Part shown: piece by piece, positions 25,957 through 34,529 of the stretch | How the letters are laid out: each line of letters begins with the position of its first letter | Numbering within the stretch: the first letter of the stretch is position 1 | DNA from: Deefgea rivuli DSM 18356 | Lineage (GTDB): Bacteria; Pseudomonadota; Gammaproteobacteria; Burkholderiales; Chitinibacteraceae | Reading direction: 5' to 3' | DNA length: 64,000 bases | Assembly: GCF_000620145.1 (NCBI RefSeq) | Contig: NZ_KK211081.1 | Span: 124,001 to 188,000 of the forward strand | The notes under the pieces: model-generated | Database searches by the model: none | Seen by the model: only the letters and a program-made list of their open reading frames with translations | What the model was told of the DNA's origin: nothing | Translations under genes and position numbers: made by a program

Positions 25957-26709
25957 ATGCCAATACAACGTCAAGAATTAGAAATTTACCTCGCCCAGCT
26001 TTTATCTACTGCGCGATTTAAGGATTATGCACCAAACGGCTTGCAAGTCGAAGGGCGCAGCGAGATTCAACACATTGTCACCGGTGTAACTGCTTCTTTA
26101 GCGCTCATTGAAGCGGCCATCGAACTCAAAGCCGATGCGCTGCTAGTTCACCATGGTTTTTTCTGGAAGAACGAGAATTCTTGCATTGTGCGCACCAAAA
26201 AGCAGCGTATTGCCGCCCTACTTGCTGCTGATTTAAATCTATTTGGCTACCACCTCCCCTTAGACGCGCATGAAGAGTTGGGCAACAATGCACAGCTAGG
26301 CAAAAAACTAGGACTGATGGCCAGTGGACGTTGTGGTGAACAAGATTTGGTTTGGCTGGGTGAATTACCCGTACCCATGTCATTTGATACTTTTTCGCGA
26401 CACATTGGTATTGCACTCAATCGTAAGCCCTTAGCGATTGGAGCAGCAGAGCAAATGATTCGCAATGTGGCATGGTGTACAGGCGGCGCGCAAAGCTATT
26501 TTCATGAAGTAGCGAACTTGGACGTCGATTGCTTTATCACCGGCGAAGCCTCTGAATTTGTGACTCACCTGGCCAATGAAAGCGGCGTGAGTTTTATCGC
26601 GGCTGGCCATCACGCCACCGAGCGCTACGGCATTGCAGCGCTAGGACAGCATCTTGCCAATGAATTTAATTTACAACACACGCATCTTGACTTGGATAAT
26701 CCAGTATGA
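25957..26709 (+). CDS. NIF3-like dinuclear metal-centre protein (YbgI/GTP cyclohydrolase type 2 homologue)
   Basis: 250 aa, matching E. coli YbgI. Metal-ligand motifs of the family are present: LLVHHGFFW (His65, His66), GYHLPLDAHEELGN (His99, Asp103, His105) and the C-terminal AAGHHATERYG (His218/219, Glu222). Function in cells is poorly defined; DNA-repair and metal-hydrolase roles have been suggested for relatives. I start at ATG 25957 (MPIQRQELEIYLAQLL); a longer frame upstream overlaps the divergent protease gene. There is no clear ribosome-binding site. Its stop overlaps the lipoprotein start by 4 nt. Confidence 0.9.
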   Translation: MPIQRQELEIYLAQLLSTARFKDYAPNGLQVEGRSEIQHIVTGVTASLALIEAAIELKADALLVHHGFFWKNENSCIVRTKKQRIAALLAADLNLFGYHLPLDAHEELGNNAQLGKKLGLMASGRCGEQDLVWLGELPVPMSFDTFSRHIGIALNRKPLAIGAAEQMIRNVAWCTGGAQSYFHEVANLDVDCFITGEASEFVTHLANESGVSFIAAGHHATERYGIAALGQHLANEFNLQHTHLDLDNPV

Positions 26710-27191
26710 ATAAAGATCTACCAACCGGCTTTATCCGCAATGCAATCACAGCCCTTGCTGCCGTGATTGCTTGCACACTCAGCGCTTGCGGCAGCGCGCC
26801 AACTGCACCGGCGAATAAGCCTAGCGCAACGCCATCCGCTACCAGCACTGAGAATCAAGCCGCGCCTAGCATCATTATTAAATCGCGCAGTAGTAAAGTC
26901 ATTACTGAAGACATCATTACTTACCGCACCAGCAAAGGCATGCAAATTCGCAGCAAAGGCAATTTACGCCTCGAATTCATGATGCCGATAGCCAATACCA
27001 CGGTGCCCACTGAAGCACGGATGCAGTATGTTTTGAATCAAACTGAGCAAGGCTGGCGCGTAACTGCGCGTGTATTCCAAATCACCCATCCAGGCAGAAA
27101 AAACGAAAAAGTGCAGGAAATCACCTCAGCAGTCAGCGACAAACTAGTCGAAGAACTCGCTGGCTACGCGAAAATTTCGACAAAACGCTGA
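26706..27191 (+). CDS. Putative lipoprotein, function unknown
   Basis: 161 aa. Type II signal peptide with lipobox LSAC, lipidated Cys28. A Thr/Ser/Pro/Ala-rich linker (about 29-55) leads to a mixed alpha/beta domain containing KSRSSKVITEDIITYRTSKG and a Lys-rich tail. I do not recognise the domain. Residue +2 is Gly, so outer-membrane sorting is likely. Coupled to NIF3 by an ATGA overlap; the two proteins would be in different compartments, so the link may be only transcriptional. Confidence 0.75.
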   Translation: MNKDLPTGFIRNAITALAAVIACTLSACGSAPTAPANKPSATPSATSTENQAAPSIIIKSRSSKVITEDIITYRTSKGMQIRSKGNLRLEFMMPIANTTVPTEARMQYVLNQTEQGWRVTARVFQITHPGRKNEKVQEITSAVSDKLVEELAGYAKISTKR

Positions 27192-27253
27192 CTTTTTTCC
27201 AAATTGCGGCTTCAGACGAATGAAGCAGCTTTAAGTTCCGACGCTCTTTCAGG

Positions 27254-27259
27254 TAGAAT
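27254..27259 (+). promoter_or_regulatory. Weak candidate -10 for petABC
   Basis: TAGAAT with TTAAGT 17 bp upstream (27231-27236), about 46 bp before the petA start. Weak match. Confidence 0.25.
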
Positions 27260-27305
27260 TTCATACTTCGAAGAATATTACGTTCAGTCAATCAGGGATT
27301 GGGTT

Positions 27306-27890
27306 ATGAGTGACCAACAAGTAGACAATAGTAAACGGCGATTTTTGTTAATCGCCACCAGTGCAGCCGGTGGCGCTGCAGTGGCAGGGATCGCGACGCC
27401 GTTTATCGCCAGCTTTTTCCCGTCCGAGCGTGCGAAAGCCGCCGGTGCTTCAGTTGAAGTGGATATTAGTAAGCTAGAACCAGGCCAAAAAATTACGATC
27501 GAATGGCGTGGTAAACCAGTTTGGGTGGTTAAGCGTACGCCAGAAATGTTGGCGCTGTTGGCCAAAAATGACCCCAAACTGGCTGATCCGACCTCAAGCG
27601 TCGATCATCAACCTGAATATGCTAAAAATCCAACTCGCTCTATTAAACCGGAGATTTGGATTGCAGTGGGCGTCTGTACGCATTTGGGCTGTTCGCCAAC
27701 CTTCCGTCCAGATCTGGCACCTGCTGATTTAGGTCCAGAATGGGTCGGTGGTTTCTACTGCCCATGTCATGGTTCTAAGTTCGATTTAGCGGGTCGTGTG
27801 TTTGCAGGCGTTCCTGCACCGACCAACTTGATTATCCCAGAACACAAATACCTATCCGACAGTTTGTTGTTGGTTGGTGAAGATAAATAA
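27306..27890 (+). CDS. petA: Ubiquinol-cytochrome c reductase iron-sulfur subunit (Rieske)
   Basis: Rieske 2Fe-2S protein of cytochrome bc1. 194 aa from ATG 27306 (MSDQQVDNSKRRFLL). A longer frame upstream is not supported. The N-terminus has a twin-arginine motif (SKRRFLL) and an uncleaved membrane helix (about 13-37), the usual Tat-dependent Rieske anchor. Cluster motifs are CTHLGC (Cys124, His126) and CPCHGS (Cys152, His155), with disulfide cysteines 129 and 154. First gene of petABC, 11 nt before petB. Confidence 0.96.
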   Translation: MSDQQVDNSKRRFLLIATSAAGGAAVAGIATPFIASFFPSERAKAAGASVEVDISKLEPGQKITIEWRGKPVWVVKRTPEMLALLAKNDPKLADPTSSVDHQPEYAKNPTRSIKPEIWIAVGVCTHLGCSPTFRPDLAPADLGPEWVGGFYCPCHGSKFDLAGRVFAGVPAPTNLIIPEHKYLSDSLLLVGEDK

Positions 27891-27901
27891 AGGGAGCGAA
27901 C

Positions 27902-29176
27902 ATGAGCAAACTAGAACAAGTTCCTGAAAAAGTCCTCGGCTGGGTTGATGAGCGTTTTCCACTCACCTCAACTTGGAAAGCCCACGTTTCTGAATACTAC
28001 GCCCCAAAGAACTTTAACTTTTGGTACTTCTTTGGCTCGTTAGCCATGATGGTCTTGGTCATTCAAATTGTGACCGGCATTTTCCTAACGATGAATTACA
28101 AACCGGATGGCAACTTAATTCCGGGCACAAACATCTCTGTCGCTTTTGCATCCGTTGAATACATCATGCGGGATGTGGCTGGCGGCTGGGTGATTCGTTA
28201 TATGCACTCAACGGGCGCATCGATGTTCTTCGTCGTTGTCTACCTGCATATGTTCCGTGGCCTGATTTATGGTTCATACCAAAAACCACGTGAATTAATC
28301 TGGATTTTCGGCACGATGATTTTCTTGTGCCTGATGGCTGAAGCTTTCTTGGGCTACTTACTGCCTTGGGGTCAAATGTCATTCTGGGGTGCACAAGTTA
28401 TTGTGAACTTGTTTGCATCGATTCCTGTGATTGGTCCTGATCTATCAGAGCTGATCCGTGGTGACTTCGTCGTTTCTGATGCGACCTTGAACCGCTTCTT
28501 TGCTTTGCATGTGATCGCTGTACCACTAGTGCTCTTGGCACTGGTTGTGGCTCACTTAGTGGCATTGCATGAAGTCGGCTCAAACAATCCAGACGGGATT
28601 GAGATCAAAAAGCTGAAAGATCCGAAAACTGGTATTCCACTCGATGGCATTCCATTCCACCCTTACTACACCGTAAAAGACATCTTTGGTGTTTCAGTGT
28701 TCTTGGTGGTGTTTACATCGATCATGTTCTTCTTGCCTGAGATGGGCGGCTACTTCCTAGAGCATCCGAACTTTGATCCTGCTGACGCACTAAAAACACC
28801 AGCGCATATTGCGCCAGTTTGGTACTTCACACCGTTCTACGCCATTTTGCGTGCAGTACCATCCTTCTTTGGTATGCAAGTATGGGGCGTATTGGCAATG
28901 GGTGCAGCAACCTTAATTATCGGTGCATTGCCTTGGCTTGACCGCTCGCCAGTAAAATCAGTCCGCTATCGTGGGCCAATTTACAAAACAGCGCTGACCT
29001 TATTTGTTATTTCCTTTTTTGGCCTTGGCTATTTAGGAACTCAAGCCCCGACCGATATTGGTACATTCTTATCACGAGTGTTGTCCATTATTTACTTCCT
29101 ATTCTTCTTATTGATGCCTTGGTATACCAAAATCGATAAAACGAAACCGGTTCCTGACCGCGTAACGATGAAGTAA
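27902..29176 (+). CDS. petB: Cytochrome b subunit of the bc1 complex
   Basis: Di-haem quinol-oxidising membrane subunit. 424 aa with eight helices. Haem-ligand histidines lie in RYMHSTGASMFF, VVYLHMFRG, FFALHVIAVP and LVVAHLVALHEVG. The Qo-site motif reads PVWYFTPFYAILR, a PVWY variant of PEWY common in betaproteobacteria. The fused b6-subunit IV form is complete. AAGGGAG precedes the start. Confidence 0.97.
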   Translation: MSKLEQVPEKVLGWVDERFPLTSTWKAHVSEYYAPKNFNFWYFFGSLAMMVLVIQIVTGIFLTMNYKPDGNLIPGTNISVAFASVEYIMRDVAGGWVIRYMHSTGASMFFVVVYLHMFRGLIYGSYQKPRELIWIFGTMIFLCLMAEAFLGYLLPWGQMSFWGAQVIVNLFASIPVIGPDLSELIRGDFVVSDATLNRFFALHVIAVPLVLLALVVAHLVALHEVGSNNPDGIEIKKLKDPKTGIPLDGIPFHPYYTVKDIFGVSVFLVVFTSIMFFLPEMGGYFLEHPNFDPADALKTPAHIAPVWYFTPFYAILRAVPSFFGMQVWGVLAMGAATLIIGALPWLDRSPVKSVRYRGPIYKTALTLFVISFFGLGYLGTQAPTDIGTFLSRVLSIIYFLFFLLMPWYTKIDKTKPVPDRVTMK

Positions 29177-29189
29177 TGGGGAGAAATAT

Positions 29190-29948
29190 ATGAAAAATTT
29201 GATTAATTCATTGTTATTTGCGCTGTTAGCCAGCGTAGCGGTCGGCAGCTATGCAGCTGGTGGCAACATCCATTTAGACAAAGCGCCAATCGATTTGCGT
29301 AACGCCGAAAGCCTACAACGCGGTGCGCAAACTTTTGTTAACTACTGTCTATCGTGCCACGGTGCGGTGGCAATGCGTTATAACCGCTTGCAAGACATTG
29401 GTTTAACCGAAGCGCAAATCAAAGACAATTTGATGTTTACCACCGATAAAGTGGGCAACCCAATGAAAGTTGCGATGGATGCCAAAGAAGCGAAAGCTTG
29501 GTTTGGTGCTACACCGCCGGACTTGTCTTTGATTGCCCGCTCACGCGGTGCCGATTGGATGTATACCTATCTGCGTACGTTCTACCGTGATGACACCCGC
29601 CCGACTGGCTGGAATAATCTGGTGTTCGATAAAGTCGGTATGCCGCACGTACTTTGGCAGTTACAAGGCGAGCAAATCCTTGAAACTAAAAAAGAAGGCG
29701 AGCATGAAGTGCATACGCTGAAATTGGTAAAACCCGGTCTGTTGACGCGTGGCACTGAGGCTGGCGGCTTTGACAACAAAGAGTTCGATCAACGCGTTGG
29801 CGACTTGGTGAATTACATGACGTATATGTCTGAGCCAGCTCAAGTGAAACGTGAGCAAATCGGCTATGCCGTGGTCTTGTTCCTACTCTTCATTTTGGTA
29901 CCACTCACCTACTTGCTGAAAAAAGAATATTGGAAAGATATTCATTAA
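29190..29948 (+). CDS. petC: Cytochrome c1
   Basis: Haem c subunit of bc1 that reduces soluble cytochrome c. 252 aa. Signal peptide (about 1-22, ...VAVGSYA-A) and the haem c site CLSCH at 53-57. The axial methionine is probably in the region GMPHVLWQLQG. A C-terminal membrane anchor (about 226-243) has the basic stop LLKKEYWKD. Closed by a strong terminator, so petABC is one unit. Confidence 0.96.
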   Translation: MKNLINSLLFALLASVAVGSYAAGGNIHLDKAPIDLRNAESLQRGAQTFVNYCLSCHGAVAMRYNRLQDIGLTEAQIKDNLMFTTDKVGNPMKVAMDAKEAKAWFGATPPDLSLIARSRGADWMYTYLRTFYRDDTRPTGWNNLVFDKVGMPHVLWQLQGEQILETKKEGEHEVHTLKLVKPGLLTRGTEAGGFDNKEFDQRVGDLVNYMTYMSEPAQVKREQIGYAVVLFLLFILVPLTYLLKKEYWKDIH

Positions 29949-29960
29949 TCAGCAACTATC

Positions 29961-29991
29961 AAAAAAAGGGCGGTTCTCCGCCCTTTTTTAT
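29961..29991 (+). terminator. Terminator of petABC
   Basis: A7, stem GGGCGG-ttct-CCGCCC, T6. Confidence 0.93.
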
Positions 29992-30099
29992 TTCCGCTTT
30001 TCCTTTTAACTACAAACACTTATCAGACTATCGCTAGATATTGCACTGCAAAAATAGTAAAATCCCATTCATTCTAAAAAGTCGATAGGTATATCCATC

Positions 30100-30705
30100 A
30101 TGATGAAATTATATTCTGGCACGTCGTGCCCATTTAGCCATCGCTGCCGTATTGTGCTATTTGAAAAAGGAATGGATTTCGAGATCCTCGACGTGGATAT
30201 TCACAGCAAGCCAGAAGACCTTGCCATCATGAATCCTTACAATGAAGTTCCAGTTCTCGTTGAACGCGAATTGCAATTGTATGAATCAAACATCATCAAT
30301 GAATACATTGATGAGCGCTTCCCGCACCCACAATTGATGCCAGCCGATCCAGTGATGCGCGCTCGTGCTCGCTTGATGCTGTTCAATTTAGAACGTGAAT
30401 TGTTCATCCACGTGAAAACACTGGAAGACAGTAGCTCAACGAAAAAAGCGCTTGAAATCGCGCGTATTACGATTCGCGACAATCTAACGCAAATTGCACC
30501 GCTATTTACCAAACAAAAATTCATTTTAGGTGAAGAGTTTTCTATGCTGGATGTAGCGATTGCACCTTTGCTATGGCGCTTTGAACACTACGGCATCGAA
30601 GTCACTAAAGGTCTTGCGCCAGTTATGAAATATGCCGAACGTCTTTTCAGCCGTGAAGCCTTCATTGACTCACTGACTGCCAATGAAAAAGCAATGCGTA
30701 AGTAA
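30100..30705 (+). CDS. sspA: Stringent starvation protein A (GST-like)
   Basis: RNA-polymerase-associated regulator with a glutathione S-transferase fold but no transferase activity. 201 aa. N-terminal thioredoxin-like domain (MKLYSGTSCPFSHRCRIVL, NPYNEVPVLVERELQLYES) and a C-terminal helical domain (FILGEEFSMLDVAIAPLLW). ATG 30100 is followed directly by a second ATG 30103. It lies downstream of petABC as in many beta- and gammaproteobacteria, and upstream of sspB. Confidence 0.95.
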   Translation: MMKLYSGTSCPFSHRCRIVLFEKGMDFEILDVDIHSKPEDLAIMNPYNEVPVLVERELQLYESNIINEYIDERFPHPQLMPADPVMRARARLMLFNLERELFIHVKTLEDSSSTKKALEIARITIRDNLTQIAPLFTKQKFILGEEFSMLDVAIAPLLWRFEHYGIEVTKGLAPVMKYAERLFSREAFIDSLTANEKAMRK

Positions 30706-30716
30706 TTAAGTGAGGC

Positions 30717-30755
30717 GCGAGGGTAAAGCATCAATCAACACACTTTATCCCTCGC
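30717..30755 (+). promoter_or_regulatory. Hairpin between sspA and sspB
   Basis: GCGAGGGTAAAG pairs with CTTTATCCCTCGC (one bulged base), 14-nt loop, no T-tract. Possible mRNA processing or attenuation structure. Confidence 0.5.
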
Positions 30756-30779
30756 ACCTAACACCTCGCGGAGAATTCT

Positions 30780-31211
30780 ATGCAAACCGTATCGACCAAG
30801 CCTTATTTATTACGCGCCATTCATGAATGGTGTTCAGACCAAGGATTTACGCCTTATTTGGTCGTTGCTGTACGCGGTAAAATGCAAGTGCCGATGGAAT
30901 ATGTGAAAAACAATGAAATTGTGCTGAATATCAGTTACAGCGCTTGTCGTAATCTGAGCTTAGCCAATGATTTCATTACGTTTTCCGCTCGCTTTAATGG
31001 CGTATCGCGCGACATTGTCATTCCAGTTGGCGCGGTGATTTCAATTTTCTCGCGTGAAAATGGCGAAGGCATGGGCTTTGAGTATGAAGATACATTTGCT
31101 GATGCCGATGGCGCACCAGAAAGCTCACCAGAATCTCAAGCGGATGGCGAGGAACCGAAAGATCCACCGCCACGCCCAACAGGCAAACCGACATTACGCG
31201 TTGTGAAGTAA
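30780..31211 (+). CDS. sspB: ClpXP protease specificity-enhancing factor SspB
   Basis: Adaptor that delivers ssrA-tagged peptides to ClpXP. 143 aa. A folded substrate-binding domain (about 1-110, KPYLLRAIHEWCSDQGFTPYLVV onward) is followed by an acidic flexible linker (EDTFADADGAPESSPESQ). The C-terminal ClpX-binding motif is PTLRVVK. GGAG lies 6 nt before the ATG. Second gene after sspA; both end before a terminator. Confidence 0.95.
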   Translation: MQTVSTKPYLLRAIHEWCSDQGFTPYLVVAVRGKMQVPMEYVKNNEIVLNISYSACRNLSLANDFITFSARFNGVSRDIVIPVGAVISIFSRENGEGMGFEYEDTFADADGAPESSPESQADGEEPKDPPPRPTGKPTLRVVK

Positions 31212-31224
31212 AACGACCCAATAA

Positions 31225-31254
31225 AAAAGACCCGCTACATCAGCGGGTCTTTTC
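31225..31254. terminator. Bidirectional terminator after sspB
   Basis: AAAAGACCCGCT-acatc-AGCGGGTCTTTT between convergent sspB and the methyltransferase gene. Confidence 0.92.
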
Positions 31255-31272
31255 ATTTCTACGGCTAGTAAC

Positions 31273-32589
31273 TTATTCTGCGGCGATGGATTCATCCACA
31301 GCGGCAGCAGCAGGCACCGAACGCTCCAGCACGGCAGCAAAGAAAGCATCAGTTTGATGTTTATGTGGCGTCAATTGCAGGTATTCACCTGTCAACTCAA
31401 TTTCAACACGCTCTTTTTTCAAGATTTCACGCGCATCGAGCAATTTAAACTCAGGGTGTGTTGCTAAAAACGCATCCACAATCGCTTCATTTTCACTGCT
31501 CAAGAAACTACACGTTGCATAAACTAAACGACCGCCTTGCTTCACCATCCGCGATGCCGAATTCAAAATCGCGATTTGCTTCGCATTCAATTCCAACACG
31601 CTTTGCGGTGTTTGACGTGCTTTCAGATCTGGATTACGGCGCAATGTGCCCATACCTGAGCATGGTGCATCGACCAAAACAACATCCATTTTGCCCGCTA
31701 AGCGCTTGATTTTTTGATCTGATTCGCTTGAAATCAATTGCGGATGCACATTCGACAGGCCTGAACGCGCCAGACGCGGTTTCAAATTGCTCAGACGTTT
31801 TTCCGAAATATCAAACGCATACAAACGACCTGAGTTTTGCATCATTGCGCCGAGCAATAATGTTTTGCCGCCAGCACCCGCACAAAAGTCGGCGACCATT
31901 TGGCCACGACGTGCGCCGCACAACAGGCCGAGCAATTGGCTACCTTCGTCTTGCACTTCAACGCGGCCTTCCAAAAAGGCTTTGTATTTATTGATCGCAG
32001 GCTTGCCTTCGACGCGTAGACCCCACGGTGAAAATGGCGTCAGCGTCGTATTAATATCACCAGCCGCTTTCAATTCAGCTGCCACTGCTTCACGCTTGGC
32101 TTTAATGCCGTTCACACGAATATCCAATGGTGCGGCTTGCAACATCGATTGACCCAACTCAAGAATTTCTTCTTCAGTTTTGCCATCCGCCAGCAAAGCA
32201 TCTACCGCCCACTGGGGTAATGCCGCACGAACGTTAAGTGGTGCATCACGCAGCGCCATACCCTTCATACCCGCGGCACGTTCTTTATCATTATCACCAA
32301 ACACGGCTGGCAATTCACGCAGGTTTAAATGTTTAATCCGCGTAAAAAACGCCAACAACAAATCACGCGTGCTTGGCAATTTACTACCCACTTCGCCGCC
32401 CGCCAACCAATCGAGTTGTGGCAAATGGCGCAACACGCCAAATACAGTTTCAGCCACGACAGCGCGATCTTTTGGACCTAAGTTTTTGTTCTCGCGAAAA
32501 TGGCGCGACACCACGGCATCGGCTGGTGCAGTAAAACTCAGCGCGGAATTGAGCACATCCAAAGTAGCGGAAAGTTGAATAGGGGTCAT
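31273..32589 (-). CDS. RsmB/NOP2/Sun-family RNA (cytosine-C5) methyltransferase
   Basis: SAM-dependent methyltransferase for a cytosine in rRNA or tRNA, probably 16S rRNA. 438 aa. Helical N-terminal region (1-150), PUA-like/linker segment, then the Rossmann domain with VADFCAGAGGKTLLLGAMM. The two catalytic-cycle cysteines are in VDAPCSGMGTLRRNPDLK and YATCSF. A full NusB domain like that of E. coli RsmB is not obvious, so I leave the symbol open. It follows two DUF3108 genes and purN in one minus-strand run (the next gene upstream ends 2 nt before its start), so it is probably co-transcribed. Confidence 0.88.
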   Translation of the reverse strand: MTPIQLSATLDVLNSALSFTAPADAVVSRHFRENKNLGPKDRAVVAETVFGVLRHLPQLDWLAGGEVGSKLPSTRDLLLAFFTRIKHLNLRELPAVFGDNDKERAAGMKGMALRDAPLNVRAALPQWAVDALLADGKTEEEILELGQSMLQAAPLDIRVNGIKAKREAVAAELKAAGDINTTLTPFSPWGLRVEGKPAINKYKAFLEGRVEVQDEGSQLLGLLCGARRGQMVADFCAGAGGKTLLLGAMMQNSGRLYAFDISEKRLSNLKPRLARSGLSNVHPQLISSESDQKIKRLAGKMDVVLVDAPCSGMGTLRRNPDLKARQTPQSVLELNAKQIAILNSASRMVKQGGRLVYATCSFLSSENEAIVDAFLATHPEFKLLDAREILKKERVEIELTGEYLQLTPHKHQTDAFFAAVLERSVPAAAAVDESIAAE

Positions 32590-32591
32590 GT

Positions 32592-33335
32592 TTACTCTCT
32601 TGTTTTTGTTGCAGTTCTTGTTTCAATATTCGGATTTGGGCGATTTAAAACGGTTTTACCATCAATACTGATTTCATTGGCAGATACATCAAACACACCG
32701 TCTTTACCCAAAGTAAAAATCATACGCACAGGGACGTAATACCAGCGCGGAGCAAGCCAATATTCAACTTGCCTATCATCCCACGAAGCAGTCACGACCA
32801 CTGCATCAATTTCTTGTTCTCCCAGTTTGAGTTTTCTTGGCGCTTGCCAAACAAACTCAACATCGGGATAACGCTTACGCCCATTAAATAGCGATAGTTT
32901 CTTGCCCTGTACTGGCTGCAATGCAAACTGCAAAGCAGCCGATAATAAATCTTGATCGCCTAAAGCAATCGGCTCAGTCTGCGCCGAATCTGGCGCGCCG
33001 ACATTCGCCAGCCCCGTTGCCCAATCAAACTGGGCGACATTTCTTGGCGTTTCCACACCATTGCGATACTCAGCAAATCGCTCAGGCACAACGATCTGCT
33101 TTTCAATCCGTCCTTCGCTTAACCAAAGCATTTTTTTACCCAAGGGCTGTGTTGCTAAGCGCAGTGAGTAATGTTCTGGCGCCAAATCCCACGTCAGCTT
33201 GGCAGTAAAAATGCTCAAATAATATGAAATTTCAACTTTTTTCGGATAGGCTGCGATGGGCGTCTTCGGCTGCTTAGGCGCTGCAAACAGCAGACCCGAA
33301 ATAAGGCACAACACGATTCCCAATTTATATTTCAT
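32592..33335 (-). CDS. DUF3108-domain periplasmic protein (secreted form)
   Basis: 247 aa. Cleavable signal peptide (about 1-18, ...SGLLFA-A). The rest is a DUF3108 beta domain with KVEISYYLSIFTAKLTWDLA, FNGRKRYPDVEFVW and the end VSANEISIDGKTVLNR. Clearly paralogous to the next gene over the whole domain (YYxxFxAxxTWx, DQDLLSAALxxAL, KxLxLFxGRKRYPDV, DGKxVL). Role unknown; the family is envelope-associated. Its start abuts the stop of the upstream paralogue without a gap. Confidence 0.8.
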   Translation of the reverse strand: MKYKLGIVLCLISGLLFAAPKQPKTPIAAYPKKVEISYYLSIFTAKLTWDLAPEHYSLRLATQPLGKKMLWLSEGRIEKQIVVPERFAEYRNGVETPRNVAQFDWATGLANVGAPDSAQTEPIALGDQDLLSAALQFALQPVQGKKLSLFNGRKRYPDVEFVWQAPRKLKLGEQEIDAVVVTASWDDRQVEYWLAPRWYYVPVRMIFTLGKDGVFDVSANEISIDGKTVLNRPNPNIETRTATKTRE

Positions 33336-34529
33336 TTAAGGCCTACGGTGTTGTTGATCACGTGGAGCAACCCATTCAAGCACTTTGCGCCCATCCAATG
33401 TCACCGACTTAGCGGTAATTTCATAACTACCGTCTTTACCTAAGTTCACGCTCATTTTAATGGGTAGATTATTCCATTGTGGCGCCAACCAGAAATCAAC
33501 CTGTCGATCTCCCCATTTAGCGCGCATTAATACGGCATCGACTTTTTCTTGCCCCAAGGTCAATGTGGCTTCACCTTTTAGCTCAAAAACCACATCGGGA
33601 TAACGTTTTTTCCCGCTAAACAAAGACATGGCATAAGTCGGATGCTTGCTGCCCATCAGCGCCAAATGCAACGCGGCCGACAATAAATCTTGATCGCCCG
33701 GCTCGATGCTTTCCGTTTTTTTATCATTGGGTGGCCCCACTATGGCCGTGTCACTATCCCAATTAAACACCACTTCATTTTTCGGCGGCTTATCGACACC
33801 AGGGCTTAGATCGGCGAAACGCAAAGGCTTCACACCATTACGCGCATTAATCTCACCTTCACTGACAAAATCAACCTTCTTGCCCGCCGGACTGGCTTTC
33901 AGCTGCATTTCATACTGATTATTTTCAATTTTCCACGTAATCCGCGCATCAAATACCGCGTAGTAATAGCCGATTTCAACGACTTTTGGAAAGCGCTTGC
34001 TCGCCTCCGTATCGATTTGCGTCGCAATCCGTGCTTTAACCGCTGATGCACTCGACGCTTGAACTGCCACAGCCTGCGCCGCACTAGAACTGGTACTGAT
34101 GCGACTCAAAGCGGCCGCTGCTTCCATTTCAGCGGTCACGCTGCGACTTGGTTCTGGCGTTGCCGCGATTTGCAGTTGCGCATTTTCCTCAGGTGCTACG
34201 CGCTCTTGCACAGACTTCACCGCACTCGCTTCAGTATTGGGTTTTAGCGCCAATTTCTTTGGTACAGCTTTAGGTCGAACTACTTTCGGCTGCACTGCTT
34301 GTAAAAAAACCACCTGTTTTTCAGCCGGTTTTACATTTACTAGCTCTGCGGGCGTCTCTTCTTCATCCAAACTTTGTTCGGCTAATTTGCGGTCAGTTTT
34401 TTTTAATTCGGTTTGTGCAAACTCCGGCTGCGTCAGCCACGCATAAATCGGCTCAGCCAGCAACGCGATCAAATGCACCAAAATCGATGCAATCAACGCA
34501 AACCAAATAAACCAACGCAAGTATTTCAC
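33336..34529 (-). CDS. DUF3108-domain protein with TonB-like anchor and linker
   Basis: 397 aa from a GTG start at 34529, with GAG 7 nt upstream inside the end of purN. An N-terminal membrane anchor (about 6-32, WFIWFALIASILVHLIALL) precedes a long Lys/Pro/Val/Ala-rich linker (about 40-180). A C-terminal DUF3108 domain follows (from KVVEIGYYYAVFDARITW). The anchor-plus-extended-linker layout resembles TonB/TolA proteins that span the periplasm, but the terminal domain is not TonB-C. Directly followed by the secreted paralogue. Function not known. Confidence 0.8.
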   Translation of the reverse strand: MKYLRWFIWFALIASILVHLIALLAEPIYAWLTQPEFAQTELKKTDRKLAEQSLDEEETPAELVNVKPAEKQVVFLQAVQPKVVRPKAVPKKLALKPNTEASAVKSVQERVAPEENAQLQIAATPEPSRSVTAEMEAAAALSRISTSSSAAQAVAVQASSASAVKARIATQIDTEASKRFPKVVEIGYYYAVFDARITWKIENNQYEMQLKASPAGKKVDFVSEGEINARNGVKPLRFADLSPGVDKPPKNEVVFNWDSDTAIVGPPNDKKTESIEPGDQDLLSAALHLALMGSKHPTYAMSLFSGKKRYPDVVFELKGEATLTLGQEKVDAVLMRAKWGDRQVDFWLAPQWNNLPIKMSVNLGKDGSYEITAKSVTLDGRKVLEWVAPRDQQHRRP

